DNA from: Archangium lipolyticum
GTDB lineage: Bacteria > Myxococcota > Myxococcia > Myxococcales > Myxococcaceae
Length of the DNA stretch: 64,000 nt
Assembly: GCF_024623785.1 (NCBI RefSeq)
Contig: NZ_JANKBZ010000001.1
Location: 434,001 to 498,000, forward strand
Direction of reading: 5' to 3'
Part shown: piece by piece, positions 17,836-26,466 of the stretch
Numbering within the stretch: position 1 is the stretch's first letter
Layout of the letters: every line of letters begins with the position of its first letter
The notes under the pieces: generated by a model
Databases searched by the model: none
The model's input: only the letters and a program-made list of their open reading frames with translations
Told to the model about the DNA's origin: nothing
Program-made: the position numbers and the translations under genes

Positions 17836-18311
17836 GACACGGCCTCCGAGGGGTTGGTGGAGTGGGCGGGCCAGGCTCCGACCTGGTGGAGCATCCCGAA
17901 CCAGTCCTCGAGGTGCCAGGTGTGGGTGATCCGACCGTTCTCGAGGTGGTGGAACTCGTGGATGGGGACGTGGATGGCCTTCCCGGTGGGCGCGATGCCG
18001 AACCACTCCCCCTGGTGCGTGCCGGTGATGAGGGCGCGCACGCCGGCCCGGCCAGGCGCTCCAATGATTTCCTGGATGGAGATCTGGAGATCGGGAAACG
18101 CCGCGATGAAGCCCCGGATGATGGGTTTGAGCCCCTCGGGTCCCGGGCCCTGATCGGGTGCCAACGGAATGTCCTTCCAGTTCGTAGACAGCGCTTCATC
18201 GAGAAGATCCGGATTCTGCTCGTTGAACGCGCGGTAGAATATCTCGATGGAGCGCTGCTCGGTGGCTGTCAGCCCTGTCACCTGGGACGGCGCCGTGTCT
18301 TTCTCTCTCAT
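17832..18311 (-). CDS. SnoaL-like ester cyclase family protein
   Basis: 159 residues with the NTF2/SnoaL fold: I-E-I-F-Y-R-A-F-N-E-Q-N near the start, L-K-P-I-I-R-G-F-I-A-A-F-P-D-L in the middle, then G-T-H-Q-G-E-W-F-G-I and H-E-F-H-H-L-E-N-G-R-I-T-H-T-W. Members act on polyketide-like esters or unknown small molecules in the cytosol. The ATG at 18311 is chosen because homology begins there, although the frame is open further up. It is translationally coupled to the oxidoreductase. A role in metabolising a toxic small molecule sensed by the divergent LysR protein is inference. Confidence 0.88.
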   Translation of the reverse strand: MREKDTAPSQVTGLTATEQRSIEIFYRAFNEQNPDLLDEALSTNWKDIPLAPDQGPGPEGLKPIIRGFIAAFPDLQISIQEIIGAPGRAGVRALITGTHQGEWFGIAPTGKAIHVPIHEFHHLENGRITHTWHLEDWFGMLHQVGAWPAHSTNPSEAVS

Positions 18312-18374
18312 GCGTGTCTTCGCCTCGTGGTTGGGTTTGGGACGCTCCCGACGAGGACAAGATAGGTGGGCTGG

Positions 18375-18412
18375 GATCATTATTGAAATCGATTGATAAT
18401 ATGTGTGATCAT
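18375..18412. promoter_or_regulatory. AT-rich divergent operator, LysR/SnoaL
   Basis: In the 108-bp gap between the two divergent starts lies a sharp AT-rich island with a dyad ATTAT (18379-18383) and ATAAT (18396-18400) around an ATCGAT centre, flanked by two GATCAT copies (18375-18380, 18407-18412). LysR regulators normally bind such a dyad between their own gene and the target operon. Confidence 0.6.
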
Positions 18413-18419
18413 CCACGGC

Positions 18420-19397
18420 ATGGATTTGCACGGCATCGATCTCAATCTGCTCGTCGCCCTCGACGCGCTCATGGCCGAGCGCAGCGTCACCCGGGCCGGG
18501 ACGCGGATCGGAAGGACGCAGCCGGCGATGAGCGCCGCCCTGGCACGGCTGCGCGCGCTCCTGCGCGACGAGCTCTTCGTGCGGGCTCCGAGTGGGCTCC
18601 AGCCGACGCCCCGAGCGCTCGAGCTGGCCGAGCCGCTCTCGCGCGCTCTGGCGCAAATCCAGCGCACGCTGGAGTTCACCCAGGTGTTCGAGCCGGCCTC
18701 CTCGACAGGGACGTTCACGATTGCCTTGCAGGAGCATCCTGCCTTCGTCCTGCTCCCGCGCTTGGTCCTGGCCCTGCGCACAGTGGCGCCCCACATCACG
18801 TTGCACGTGCGCGGCTTCACGGCACGGGACGACGCGATCGGCATGTTGGATGCGGGTGAAGCGGACGTTGCCGTCGGGGTGCCTCCGGCATCGACCGACC
18901 GGATCCTCACGCGTCCCTTGTTCGAGGAGCGCTTCGTCTGCGTGCTGCGCAAGGAGCATCCGGCGGGCCGCAAACCGCTCGACCTCGAGGGCTTCCTCGC
19001 GCTGTCACACCTGCTGGTGTCACCCGAGAACGATCGCTTCGGCCACGTGGACGAGGAGCTCGCGAAGCGTAGCCTGAAGCGCCGGCTCGGGCTGACGCTC
19101 CCTCAGATGTACGCGGCGCCGAAGCTGGTGGCCTCTTCGGACATGATCGCGACCCTGATGGAGGGGGTGATCGAGGCCTCGGGGATGGCGCACGCGCTTC
19201 GCGTCTTGCCGCCGCCGGTGGAGTTGGCGCCCGCGGTCTTCGTCCTGTCCTGGCACCGGCGCAACGATGCGCATCCCGCGCAGCGCTGGTTCCGCGACTG
19301 CATCGCGGCCCAAGTCCCGGAGAGGGTGTCGAAGAACTCGAGCGACGCGACCCAGCACAACACGCGGCGGGAAGGAGAAAAGCGGAAGAGGCGCTGA
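18420..19397 (+). CDS. LysR-family transcriptional regulator
   Basis: 325 residues. The N-terminal winged HTH reads L-N-L-L-V-A-L-D-A-L-M-A-E-R-S-V-T-R-A-G, then Q-P-A-M-S-A-A-L-A-R-L-R, followed by a LysR substrate domain (about 90-300) of the NodD/PnbR-like type with F-V-L-L-P-R-L. It should control the divergent SnoaL/oxidoreductase pair through the AT-rich island just upstream. The ATG at 18420 is taken because M-D-L-H-G-I-D-L-N-L-L is the conserved start; an upstream in-frame ATG at 18393 lies within the operator. Confidence 0.93.
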   Translation: MDLHGIDLNLLVALDALMAERSVTRAGTRIGRTQPAMSAALARLRALLRDELFVRAPSGLQPTPRALELAEPLSRALAQIQRTLEFTQVFEPASSTGTFTIALQEHPAFVLLPRLVLALRTVAPHITLHVRGFTARDDAIGMLDAGEADVAVGVPPASTDRILTRPLFEERFVCVLRKEHPAGRKPLDLEGFLALSHLLVSPENDRFGHVDEELAKRSLKRRLGLTLPQMYAAPKLVASSDMIATLMEGVIEASGMAHALRVLPPPVELAPAVFVLSWHRRNDAHPAQRWFRDCIAAQVPERVSKNSSDATQHNTRREGEKRKRR

Positions 19398-19627
19398 GTT
19401 CGAGTTTCGCAGTTTTGAGCGACCAGAAGGAGCGAGCAGCGGATGAGCAGGTGGGCTGAGGGGCCCTCGCTCCCGGTGGCGCCTTCCAGCTTGCCTGAAG
19501 ATGGCACAGGGGAGCGAAGCTGGAGAGCGCGTAGGCAGGACATTAGAAGTCATGCAGGAGAAGCTGACGGGAGAGGTGGGTTGCTGAACGGGTCAGACAA
19601 CGCCTTGGCCCGACAGGGAGGCCCGCC

Positions 19628-19850
19628 ATGATGCTGCCCGACATGTTCCTGCAACTGGTACTGCAAATGGGCACCAGCATGACGACGCCCACGCGCTGCT
19701 CGTTGGTGACGGTGGTGAAGGGTGTGCCCTTGCTGGCGCCGGGCCTCATGCCGCTCACTCTTGATGACACCCTGGCTCGCAAGCGCGGGTTGAAGGTATT
19801 CGGCGCCGGTATGCACCATGAGCCTCTTGGGCCGCCAAGCCATGGGAGAT
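19628..19850 (+). pseudogene. Internally deleted DDE-superfamily transposase remnant
   Basis: The frame from 19628 reads a transposase-like N-terminus (M-F-L-Q-L-V-L-Q-M-G-T-S-M) followed after a short gap by T-L-D-D-T-L-A-R-K-R-G-L-K-V-F-G-A-G-M-H-H, the first catalytic Asp region of DDE_5-type transposases. About 100 residues between the two and all of the C-terminus are missing. The region 19398-19627 before it shows no gene. Confidence 0.6.
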
Positions 19851-19901
19851 ACCCTCCTCTGGCTCCAACGCCTCCGTCTTCACCTAACTTCCTGAAGCCC
19901 A

Positions 19902-20399
19902 TTAGTCGAGCGTCATGGGCACCTCGAAGGGCCGTCCGTCGCCTACTCCATCGGGCCATCCAACGCCCTTCCCCTCCAGGATCTCCTCGTCGTCCCCCTT
20001 GCTCACGCGCCGCGCACGATGCCGGGCCCGCTCTGCCGCTCCGGCAACCTGGCCCGTGTCCGCCTCCACCGGCACACCGGCCTCGCGCTCCTCTGCTTGC
20101 GCGTCAGTGCCCTCCGGGTCCGTAACGACCTCCCCGGTCGTCGTTGCGGACGCCGCCTGGGCTTGGCCCGCCATCTCGTGTGGCCTGGGACTCGCACGCT
20201 GCACCCGCCACCGATGACGAGCACCGCCAGCCAGCATCCCCCCCATGGGATAGCCCGTCGCGCACGCCGCCTGCAGCGCGAGGAGCAACAGCACCACCAC
20301 GCGCGACGGCCGCCACGGCCGGCCCAGCGCGCTCCGCCTGCCGTCGAGCTGCGTACCGCCGCCCTCCCCCACCCCAGGACTTCGGTTCTGCTCCGCCAT
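19902..20399 (-). CDS. Hypothetical lipoprotein
   Basis: 165 residues. A hydrophobic segment (V-V-V-L-L-L-L-A-L-Q-A-A-C) ends in a lipobox Cys at about residue 46, after an unusually long polar N-terminus; a later start is possible. The mature part is rich in Ala, Glu and Arg and ends with G-D-G-R-P-F-E-V-P-M-T-L-D. A GGGAG ribosome site lies 9 nt before the ATG. No family was recognised. It sits among insertion-sequence remnants with no obvious partner. Confidence 0.6.
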   Translation of the reverse strand: MAEQNRSPGVGEGGGTQLDGRRSALGRPWRPSRVVVLLLLALQAACATGYPMGGMLAGGARHRWRVQRASPRPHEMAGQAQAASATTTGEVVTDPEGTDAQAEEREAGVPVEADTGQVAGAAERARHRARRVSKGDDEEILEGKGVGWPDGVGDGRPFEVPMTLD

Positions 20400-20595
20400 G
20401 CCGTTGGTCTCCCCCAGGTGTAACAGGGCTCCTGTCCTTCCTATACGTCCATCGTGGGCCAGCAGGTGACGCTCACGTCGACGAACGCCTCCGCGTCGGC
20501 TCGCGCATCGACCTGCTCATCGCGCGACGTTCGCGGAAGAACCCGGTGCGGTTGACACCGTGACGCGAGCAGGGAACCCGCATGACTCAACCATG

Positions 20596-20658
20596 GCGTA
20601 TAGGCGGGATAGAGACCATGTGGAGGGTGAGGGCTGGAGCGGAGGAGCCGAGAGGTGC
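20596..20658. repeat. 63-bp repeat, copy 1
   Basis: Begins GCGTATAGGCGGG and is about 59/63 identical to 22211-22273, in the same orientation. It directly abuts the truncated C-terminus of an IS91-like transposase remnant. Confidence 0.85.
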
Positions 20659-20940
20659 TCCACAATCGCTCGCACCCCTCCCGCCTCCTTCACGTACGCC
20701 AGCACTCGCCGCCTGCCGCCACACCTCACGCTGGCGAACACGTCGAAGTCGAACGTCCTCCTGAGCAACTCGGCCCAGTCTCCTCGCGGCGTCTTCTCCT
20801 TCATCGGCTCCTTGCTGCCCGCTGCCTGGGGCGCCACTCTCGCCTCCTCCGCTCCGGCTTGGGGGACCAGAACTGGCCGCAGTTGCGCGCCTGGAGCAAA
20901 GACGCCGTGGAACCTCGTGAGGTTTGCCCGAGGCGGAGGT
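20659..20940 (-). pseudogene. IS91-family transposase, C-terminal remnant (copy 1)
   Basis: The minus strand reads L-T-R-F-H-G-V-F-A-P-G-A-Q-L-R-P at 20930 downward, then D-W-A-E-L-L-R-R-T-F, D-V-F-A, C-G-G-R-R-R-V-L-A and G-G-V-R-A-I-V-E-H-L, the signature end of IS91-type Y2 transposases. The catalytic N-terminal half is absent and the far end is cut by the 63-bp repeat. A 76-bp piece (20865-20940) recurs at 25160-25235. Confidence 0.82.
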
Positions 20941-21141
20941 AACACGCTCGTCTTCACCCTGGAGAATCCCGGCGCCTCGCGCGGCCCCCGCGAGGGCAGC
21001 AGCGGCCTGCCCACGGTGGAGCGCCGGCTCGCCCTGGCCTACGCGGGCGGCGCCCGCCTCACCCTGAGCAGCGAGAACGCCCGCACCCGCGTCACCGTCA
21101 CCCTGCCCCGCGCGAGTCCTCCCATGGGGCGCGTGATCTAA
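20941..21141 (+). pseudogene. LytS/YehU-type sensor kinase, ATPase-domain remnant
   Basis: The frame reads L-V-F-T-L-E-N-P-G, then G-L-P-T-V-E-R-R-L-A-L-A-Y and T-R-V-T-V-T-L-P-R, ending at TAA 21139-21141. This is the last about 65 residues of a LytS-type histidine kinase ATPase (N-P-G in place of D-x-G-x-G, G-L-x-T-V-x-x-R-L). Everything before it has been replaced by the IS91 remnant on the opposite strand. Confidence 0.7.
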
Positions 21142-21932
21142 GGCATCGGCTGGTTGCCAGCGCCTTGGCGCTCCCCGCCTCGCCTCAGTCCAAGGCCCAC
21201 GAAGCACACGACGCAGCCCAGCAGCAGAGGCAAGAGCGCCATGAGGCACCCGTCCCAGAGGGCCTCCACCGCGATACGTTGGTAGAACGTGTCGGCGTCG
21301 AGGAATGCGGGGGAGTAGAGGGGCACCAGGAGAAGAACGAGCACGGCATGGACCGTCACGAGGGGAATCACCCACCACCCGCTCCCACTCCGGCTCAGGA
21401 AGAAGAGCAGCGACGCCAGGAGCAGCGTGAGGAAGCCCACCTCGGTGAAGAAGTACAGCGGGACCTGCTCGCTCGCGAAGGAGACCGGCCGGTCCGCGAG
21501 GAAGGACGGGTGGACATCCGCATCCGTCAAGGGACGCCCGAGTTCCTTCTCCAAGGGCGCCCTGTCGAGGCGGTGCTCGGAACAGGCGGAGCTCCAGTTG
21601 GCGGAGATCAGGCGATACGGCCTTCCTGCCCAGGTCACCGTCCCCACACTTTCAGGGCCCTCGGTTCCAGGCAGCAGGTAGTAGCCCGTGCGGAAGATGA
21701 CGGTCTCCGCATCCATCCACACGAGCGCCGCACCCGGACTCCCATCCCTCAGCCAGGAGGACAGGAGCGCGGCGACCTCCGGTGCGGTAGGAGCCCGGAG
21801 GGGATGGTAGGCATCGTACGCCGTCCTCTCCCCCTCCCATCTCAGGGGCACGAACGCGGCGACGAACAGGAGGGCGAAGGGGAGCGACAGCAGGAGGGCC
21901 CGGTGCGGCCGGAGTCGTCGTTTCAGGAGCAT
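21138..21932 (-). CDS. Hypothetical membrane protein, four predicted helices
   Basis: 264 residues: a hydrophobic helix at 12-28, an extracytoplasmic domain of about 130 residues (with A-A-L-V-W-M-D-A-E-T and F-R-T-G-Y-Y-L-L-P), then three helices near the end (about 165-182, 188-208, 232-252). No family recognised. Its stop overlaps the end of the kinase remnant on the other strand by 4 nt. The 278 bp upstream (21933-22210) show no gene. Confidence 0.75.
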   Translation of the reverse strand: MLLKRRLRPHRALLLSLPFALLFVAAFVPLRWEGERTAYDAYHPLRAPTAPEVAALLSSWLRDGSPGAALVWMDAETVIFRTGYYLLPGTEGPESVGTVTWAGRPYRLISANWSSACSEHRLDRAPLEKELGRPLTDADVHPSFLADRPVSFASEQVPLYFFTEVGFLTLLLASLLFFLSRSGSGWWVIPLVTVHAVLVLLLVPLYSPAFLDADTFYQRIAVEALWDGCLMALLPLLLGCVVCFVGLGLRRGGERQGAGNQPMP

Positions 21933-22210
21933 GAGCGGTAAGCAGATGAGTCGACCACCAGTACGAGGTGTTTGACATCTTCTCGGGGCCGGTGGGCCTC
22001 GCGCATCAGTTACCTACCCTCCACTCGCGTGGAATGCTTCGAGGATTTGTGCTGCTGACATCGTCGGAGTCACCTTCACCTCGCCATTCATGCTCTCGTC
22101 GCAGAAAAGGAGGGACACGTGAGAGGGCACGAGGGAGCGGCATCACTGGACGAACCCTGAAATCTCCCGAAGAGGGACACCTTCAAATGTGATGGAGCCC
22201 CTCGTCTTGT

Positions 22211-22273
22211 GCGTATAGGCGGGAGAGAGACGATGTGGAGGGTGAGGGCTGGAGCGGAGGAGCCGAGGAGTGC
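22211..22273. repeat. 63-bp repeat, copy 2
   Basis: Second copy of the repeat at 20596-20658, same orientation, four mismatches. It abuts the truncated C-terminus of an IS66-like transposase remnant, a different transposase from the one next to copy 1. Confidence 0.85.
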
Positions 22274-22787
22274 CGCTGACGGGGGCCGCCGGAGCACTCG
22301 CTCTGGGTGCCGAAGGACGTCTTCCTGTACATGATGGCGTGCCGGATGCAGCGCTCGCCGAAGTTGCTGGTGGGCTCCAGGCCCGGCACATCGACAAACG
22401 TCCAGAGACACTTCTCCCACTGGAGGATTTCCCGGGCCATGCCGGCCGTCCTCTTCTCCGCCCGCCGCGCCGCCTCGCGCAGCAGTTGGCCGACTGTACG
22501 TTCCACCCCGCGCATGCGCTTTTCGAATTGCTCGCGTGACAGGGTGCCGTCGCGCACGCGGTGGTACCATTTGAAGAAGCGGTTGCGCTCGCGCATGAGC
22601 TCCCGGCCTATGCGCCCGCCCCGGCCGCCCTGTCGATGAAGCCCTGGAAGTCGCGGGTGAGGTGTGCCTGGCACAGCTGCCGCAGCCCCGCGTCCACCCA
22701 CTCGTAGGCGCTCCACCTGTCGGTGGTGAGGAAGCCTGAGAAGTCCTCGCCGAGCAGATGGCGGGCCACCTTGCCGCCGCGGAACAC
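22274..22787 (-). pseudogene. IS66-family transposase remnant, frameshifted and truncated
   Basis: Reads V-F-R-G-G-K-V-A-R-H-L-L-G, T-T-D-R-W-S-A-Y, R-Q-L-C-Q-A-H-L-T-R-D-F-Q in one frame, then after a shift near 22610 G-T-L-S-R-E-Q-F, W-E-K-C-L-W-T-F-V-D-V-P-G, N-F-G-E-R-C-I-R-H-A and S-F-G-T-Q-S-E. These are core IS66 TnpC segments. The N-terminal third is replaced by an unrelated host gene in frame, and the end after S-E is replaced by the 63-bp repeat. Confidence 0.82.
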
Positions 22788-23147
22788 TTGCGTCTGTATC
22801 CACTCCCGGGAGAGGGATGCGAAGTCCAGCGTGTCGGGCTCTCCGTCCAGGAGCACCGCGCGCATCCGCTGCGTCGCGGGCTCGTCCCTGGTGGCCAGGA
22901 GCAACTCGCGCAGGCGCTTCAGGGCCGGCCGGGTGAGCGACTCGGGGAAGCGTGGCATGAGGAACGCCTGGCCCTTCAGCCCCACCTCCTCGACCAGCGG
23001 AGTCACCTCCCGGAGTGACACCTGGCTCACCTTCGGTCCCCTGGCCTGTTCCTGGTTCAGCACGTGCATCCGCGCGGTCGTGTAGGACTCGCCCGTCTTC
23101 TCCTGACGTGCGCGGACGCGCTTCTTCAAATTCTTCTTGAGGGTCAT
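22788..23147 (-). pseudogene. 5' part of an unknown host gene fused to the IS66 remnant
   Basis: From an ATG at 23147 behind GAGAGGTGG, about 120 residues start M-T-L-K-K-N-L-K-K-R-V-R-A-R-Q and T-G-E-S-Y-T-T-A-R, then a helical region with L-V-E-E-V-G-L-K-G-Q-A-F-L. The frame then runs directly into IS66 transposase sequence at about 22787. The gene appears intact at its start and cut by the insertion sequence. Family not recognised. Confidence 0.55.
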
Positions 23148-23430
23148 CGCCCACCTCTCGCGGCGCGAGAAGCCCCATGCGCTCGTCGCCCGCTCGAGAA
23201 GCGAGTGCGATGCGGACCCGCTGTCCGAGGAGAGGACTCCCCTTTGCCCTCCTGGCGCGCCAGGCATGGGCTGGCGAACGAGGGTTGCGCGTGGACCGAC
23301 GCGCTCATCGTCAAAGCTATGGGTCCGGTTTCCAGGGTGCCAACGGAAGTGCGTGAGACAGCACCCGAGCCCAGAAGGCAGCCGGTGGAGCGACCCACGC
23401 GGCAAAGGCTTACTTGCCGGAGGGCATCAC
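23148..23430. other. Intergenic stretch without a supported gene
   Basis: 283 bp between the two minus-strand starts and stops. Several short frames cross it but none has a start site, motif or family resemblance. Confidence 0.5.
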
Positions 23431-24174
23431 CTACGGAGGCCCCTCCTTGACGAGTCCAGGTACGCTCTCGTCCACCAGCGCGCCCTCGGAGAGCCGGAGC
23501 GTGTCGATGTTGAAGTAGTAACCCCACAGCATGCCGCTCACGCGGACCTCCTGTCCCTTCTGCAGTTTCTCCAGCCGGGCCTGGTGAATGGGGTCGAAGT
23601 CCACCTCCAACTGGAAGCGCAGGTCGCCCACGGGTAGCAACTGGAGACGACCGATACTGGGATACACCGTGTCCACGGTTCCCTTCCAGGACACCCAGTG
23701 CCCCTCGTACTTCTCCCGCCACAGCTGCTTGCGTTGCTCGAGGGTCCGGTCGGGAGTGTCGCGCATGTCCAGGACCACCTTCGCCGGCTCGATGGCCTCG
23801 AGCGGACGCTGCCCGGGAGGGAGTGGGTTGGCGCTGTACCGTGGCGCATCCATCCGGATGGAGTACACCGTCTCGTGGAGCACCACCCCGACTCCCACGA
23901 AACCGACGCACGTCAGCCCCACGATGCCCAGGGCGATCTTGGTCCCACGGGACCACGGCGGCACGAGCCACACGGCCAGACGCCAGAGCTGCCGCGAGAG
24001 GAACAGCACGAGGCCGATGATGAAGGTCACCCCGCCGCTGGCGGCCTTCGTCACCGCGGAGGGGGCGGGCGGTGGAGGACGTGCGACCCCACCCGGGCCC
24101 AGGTCACAGTGGTCGCAGTAGATGGTGCCTTCGACCAGGGGCGCGTTGCAGTTGGTGCATCGGCTCTTGTGCAT
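23431..24174 (-). CDS. Zinc-ribbon membrane protein with OB-like C-terminal domain
   Basis: 247 residues. The N-terminus carries two C-x-x-C pairs (C6/C9 and C20/C23: C-T-N-C and C-D-H-C), a short zinc ribbon, then a Pro-rich spacer, two hydrophobic helices (about 47-68 and 80-102), and a C-terminal domain (about 150-235) with W-V-S-W-K-G-T-V-D-T-V and G-Q-E-V-R-V-S-G-M-L-W-G, which looks like an OB fold. The function is not known. The frame extends far upstream, but the ATG at 24174 is where the zinc ribbon begins. Confidence 0.78.
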   Translation of the reverse strand: MHKSRCTNCNAPLVEGTIYCDHCDLGPGGVARPPPPAPSAVTKAASGGVTFIIGLVLFLSRQLWRLAVWLVPPWSRGTKIALGIVGLTCVGFVGVGVVLHETVYSIRMDAPRYSANPLPPGQRPLEAIEPAKVVLDMRDTPDRTLEQRKQLWREKYEGHWVSWKGTVDTVYPSIGRLQLLPVGDLRFQLEVDFDPIHQARLEKLQKGQEVRVSGMLWGYYFNIDTLRLSEGALVDESVPGLVKEGPP

Positions 24175-24233
24175 GGGCAATCTCTCTACCGCAAGGTGCC
24201 TTTCGCGCGAAGACCTGCGAGAAGGCTCACCGA

Positions 24234-24525
24234 TCACCGCGTGCCCTCGGTCAATCGAGGAGCATCTCGGCCGTCGCGAGAAAGGGGCGCCGGATCGCCG
24301 TGGACGAGCACGGCCCGTCCAGGCTCCGCCGCCGCAACGCGTCGCTCGGCGAATCGCAGCGCCTGGCTGAACACCTTCTCCGAGCAGGGCCGGTCGAGCT
24401 CCACCCACAGCCGACTCATCAGTTCGTGCAGCTCGCGCGCCTTCGCTTCCACTGCCGTCCGCGTGGGCTCCACCAGGGGTGGTATCTCCCACGCCCGCTC
24501 GAGCATGGCGGACGTCACGCCTGGC
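24234..24525 (-). pseudogene. Aminoglycoside phosphotransferase-family remnant
   Basis: The minus frame reads M-L-E-R-A-W-E-I-P-P-L-V-E-P-T-R, E-A-K-A-R-E-L-H-E-L and A-V-L-V-H-G-D-P-A-P. V-H-G-D-P is the catalytic Brenner-type loop (H-G-D) of APH/choline-kinase-like enzymes. Immediately after it the family match ends, so the N- and C-terminal lobes are gone. Which small molecule the parent enzyme phosphorylated cannot be told. Confidence 0.65.
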
Positions 24526-24662
24526 TGCCTGGCTCGGCCAGCGCCACGCCCTGACGCATCCGTCCGACTTCGAGCGTGGCACCGATGCCGGAGCGCTCCA
24601 CCGCACACCGGCATCGTCGTTTCCGGTGACTTCCGCTGGGGGCTCGGTTCCAATCCGCCGCC

Positions 24663-25010
24663 ATGAGAGTCCCTGGCCGCCCCCGGCAACGAGTCCCGCC
24701 CCTGCCTGGTGCTCACACGCTGGAGTTCCGCTTTCCGGGCAGTGGGATGGAGGGCATCGCCTGCCGGCTGGACTCGCCGGGGCTCCAGGCACTGAAGGAG
24801 GCGATTCAGGCGGTGCGCGGCGTGGCGCCCACGCCGTTCTCGCTCACCGGCTCGCTGCCGCTCGTGAGGGACTTGCAGCGCCAGGGCTGCGACGTGCAGA
24901 TCACGGGCTTCGGCGACATGACCTACTACCACGCGCCCAACGAGCAGGCCCGGCTGGAGGACTTCCGGCAGGGCTTCACCATCCTCCGCGAGCTGCTCGT
25001 GCGGCTGTGA
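24663..25010 (+). pseudogene. C-terminal remnant of an M20 peptidase (ArgE/DapE type)
   Basis: The frame ends with P-F-S-L-T-G-S-L-P-L-V-R-D-L-Q-R-Q-G and Y-Y-H-A-P-N-E-Q-A-R-L-E-D-F-R-Q-G-F, the closing part of acetylornithine-deacetylase-like M20 enzymes, including the His-A-P-N-E metal-site segment. The first two thirds, with the other zinc ligands, are absent; the first about 20 residues of the frame have no family resemblance. It is probably inactive. Confidence 0.72.
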
Positions 25011-25570
25011 GGCACAGTCGGTCCGCGCCGCATCGTTCCAGCCGGCGGACCGGAAGGACCTGTCGATGTCGATGTCGGTGGAGCTGACGGAGCCGGGCTC
25101 GGGCCGTCGTCACTGAGTCCGAGGAGGGGCCACTGACGACGGGCGAGCCGGGTCGGGTCGACCAGAACTGGCCGCAGTTGCGCGCCTGGAGCAAAGATGC
25201 CGTGGAACCTCGTGAGGTGTGCCCGAGGCGGAGGTACCAGGGACGCTACACGCCGTAACAGTTCCAACCCGGCGGAACGTTTCGGGCCGCGCTGCACCTC
25301 GTCGCCGTGACAGGTAGAACGCGCCGGCGAACAGCGCCGCAATCGCAAGGCAGCCACCAGCGGAGGTCAGGTTTCCGCCATGAATGTCCGAGCATAGGAA
25401 GAATTCTTCGACCTGCTGCGAGCCTACGCGCGGCTCTACGCCGATGCCCCTCGGGCTTCCACCTTCGAGGAGCCCTGCGGCCCCGCCTCCTCCCCGGCGG
25501 GAGGTACCAGAGATGGAGCGGCAGAACGAACCGATGTGGGCAAGGCGTTAGCCGGTATCAGCGCGACCTG
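25011..25570. other. Gene-poor stretch with an IS91 fragment
   Basis: 560 bp with no intact gene. 25160-25235 is a 76-bp copy of the IS91-like piece at 20865-20940. The rest shows broken frames only. Confidence 0.6.
25160..25235 (-). repeat. IS91-like transposase fragment (copy 2)
   Basis: Encodes L-T-R-F-H-G-I-F-A-P-G-A-Q-L-R-P on the minus strand and differs from 20865-20940 at only two or three positions over 76 bp. It is a second, shorter relic of the same element. Confidence 0.82.
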
Positions 25571-26443
25571 CTAAGCCGCTCGGCTCAGCTTCTCGGCAAT
25601 CACCTCGCGCATGCTCGTCGGTGCACGCCCGAGCAACTTCCGCAGCGTGGGCTCGACGGCCGCGAACTCGCCGTTGCGGCTCGCGCGGTAGAGGCCAAGC
25701 GAGATGGCGACCACGGGCGCGGGCATTCCGGACGCCGTGAGCTTCGCGCGCATCTCCTCTTCCGATACAATGCTTCGACGAATCGGACGTCCGAGGACGC
25801 TCGACGCGATGTCGCACAGCTCTCCGAAGTCGAGCGCCTGCCCGGCCGTGAGCGACGGCGTCGGCCCGTCGTACTGACCCTCGTTCGCCAGAATGACCGC
25901 GGCCGCCTCCGCCAGGTCTGAGTGCGTGGTCCAGGAGACCTTTCCGTCCGCGGGCGCCTCAAGGACTCCCGCCTTCAGGCCCCGCTCCAGCAGGAACATC
26001 CCACTCGCGGCGTAGAAACCGTTGCGAAGCGCGGTCCACGCCAGGCCGGACTCGCCCAGCATCTGCTCCGTCGCCGCATGGTCGAGCATCGGCGGAAACG
26101 CCGACGAACGACTCGCGGCCATGTGGCTCGTGTAGACGATGCGCCGCGCGCCGGCAGAACGTGCGGCGTCGATGGCGGAGCGATGTTGGGCGAGGGGATC
26201 GCCGCCATGCGCGGCCGCATTCGACGAGACGATCAGGACCTGGGACGCGCCCTCGAAGGCGTGCGCGAGGCTCTTCGGCTCCGTGAAGTCGCCTCTGCGC
26301 ACTCGGACGCCGCGTGCCGCCAGATCCTCGGCATTCTGCACATCCCGGACACTGACGGCGACCCGGTCCACCGGGACGCGGGTGACGAGTTTCTCCACGA
26401 TGAGACGGCCGAGCTGCCCTGTCGCTCCGGTCACGACGATCAT
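25571..26443 (-). CDS. NmrA-family NAD(P)H quinone oxidoreductase (QorB-like SDR)
   Basis: 290 residues of the atypical SDR type. It opens with M-I-V-V-T-G-A-T-G-Q-L-G-R, the G-x-x-G-x-x-G Rossmann loop, has R-R-I-V-Y-T-S-H-M near 110 and W-T-A-L-R-N-G-F-Y at about 155, and lacks the Tyr-x-x-x-Lys pair of classical SDRs, as in NmrA/QorB proteins. These reduce quinones or sense the NADP redox state in the cytosol. It has an AAGGGGCG site before the ATG. It is divergent from a TetR gene, with palindromic operators between, so it is very likely the regulated gene. Confidence 0.93.
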   Translation of the reverse strand: MIVVTGATGQLGRLIVEKLVTRVPVDRVAVSVRDVQNAEDLAARGVRVRRGDFTEPKSLAHAFEGASQVLIVSSNAAAHGGDPLAQHRSAIDAARSAGARRIVYTSHMAASRSSAFPPMLDHAATEQMLGESGLAWTALRNGFYAASGMFLLERGLKAGVLEAPADGKVSWTTHSDLAEAAAVILANEGQYDGPTPSLTAGQALDFGELCDIASSVLGRPIRRSIVSEEEMRAKLTASGMPAPVVAISLGLYRASRNGEFAAVEPTLRKLLGRAPTSMREVIAEKLSRAA

Positions 26444-26466
26444 TGAACGCCCCTTGGGTTAACACT

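Noticed and set aside
19020-19553. Minus-strand frames over the LysR gene tail
   Set aside because: No start site or motif; covered by the LysR coding frame.
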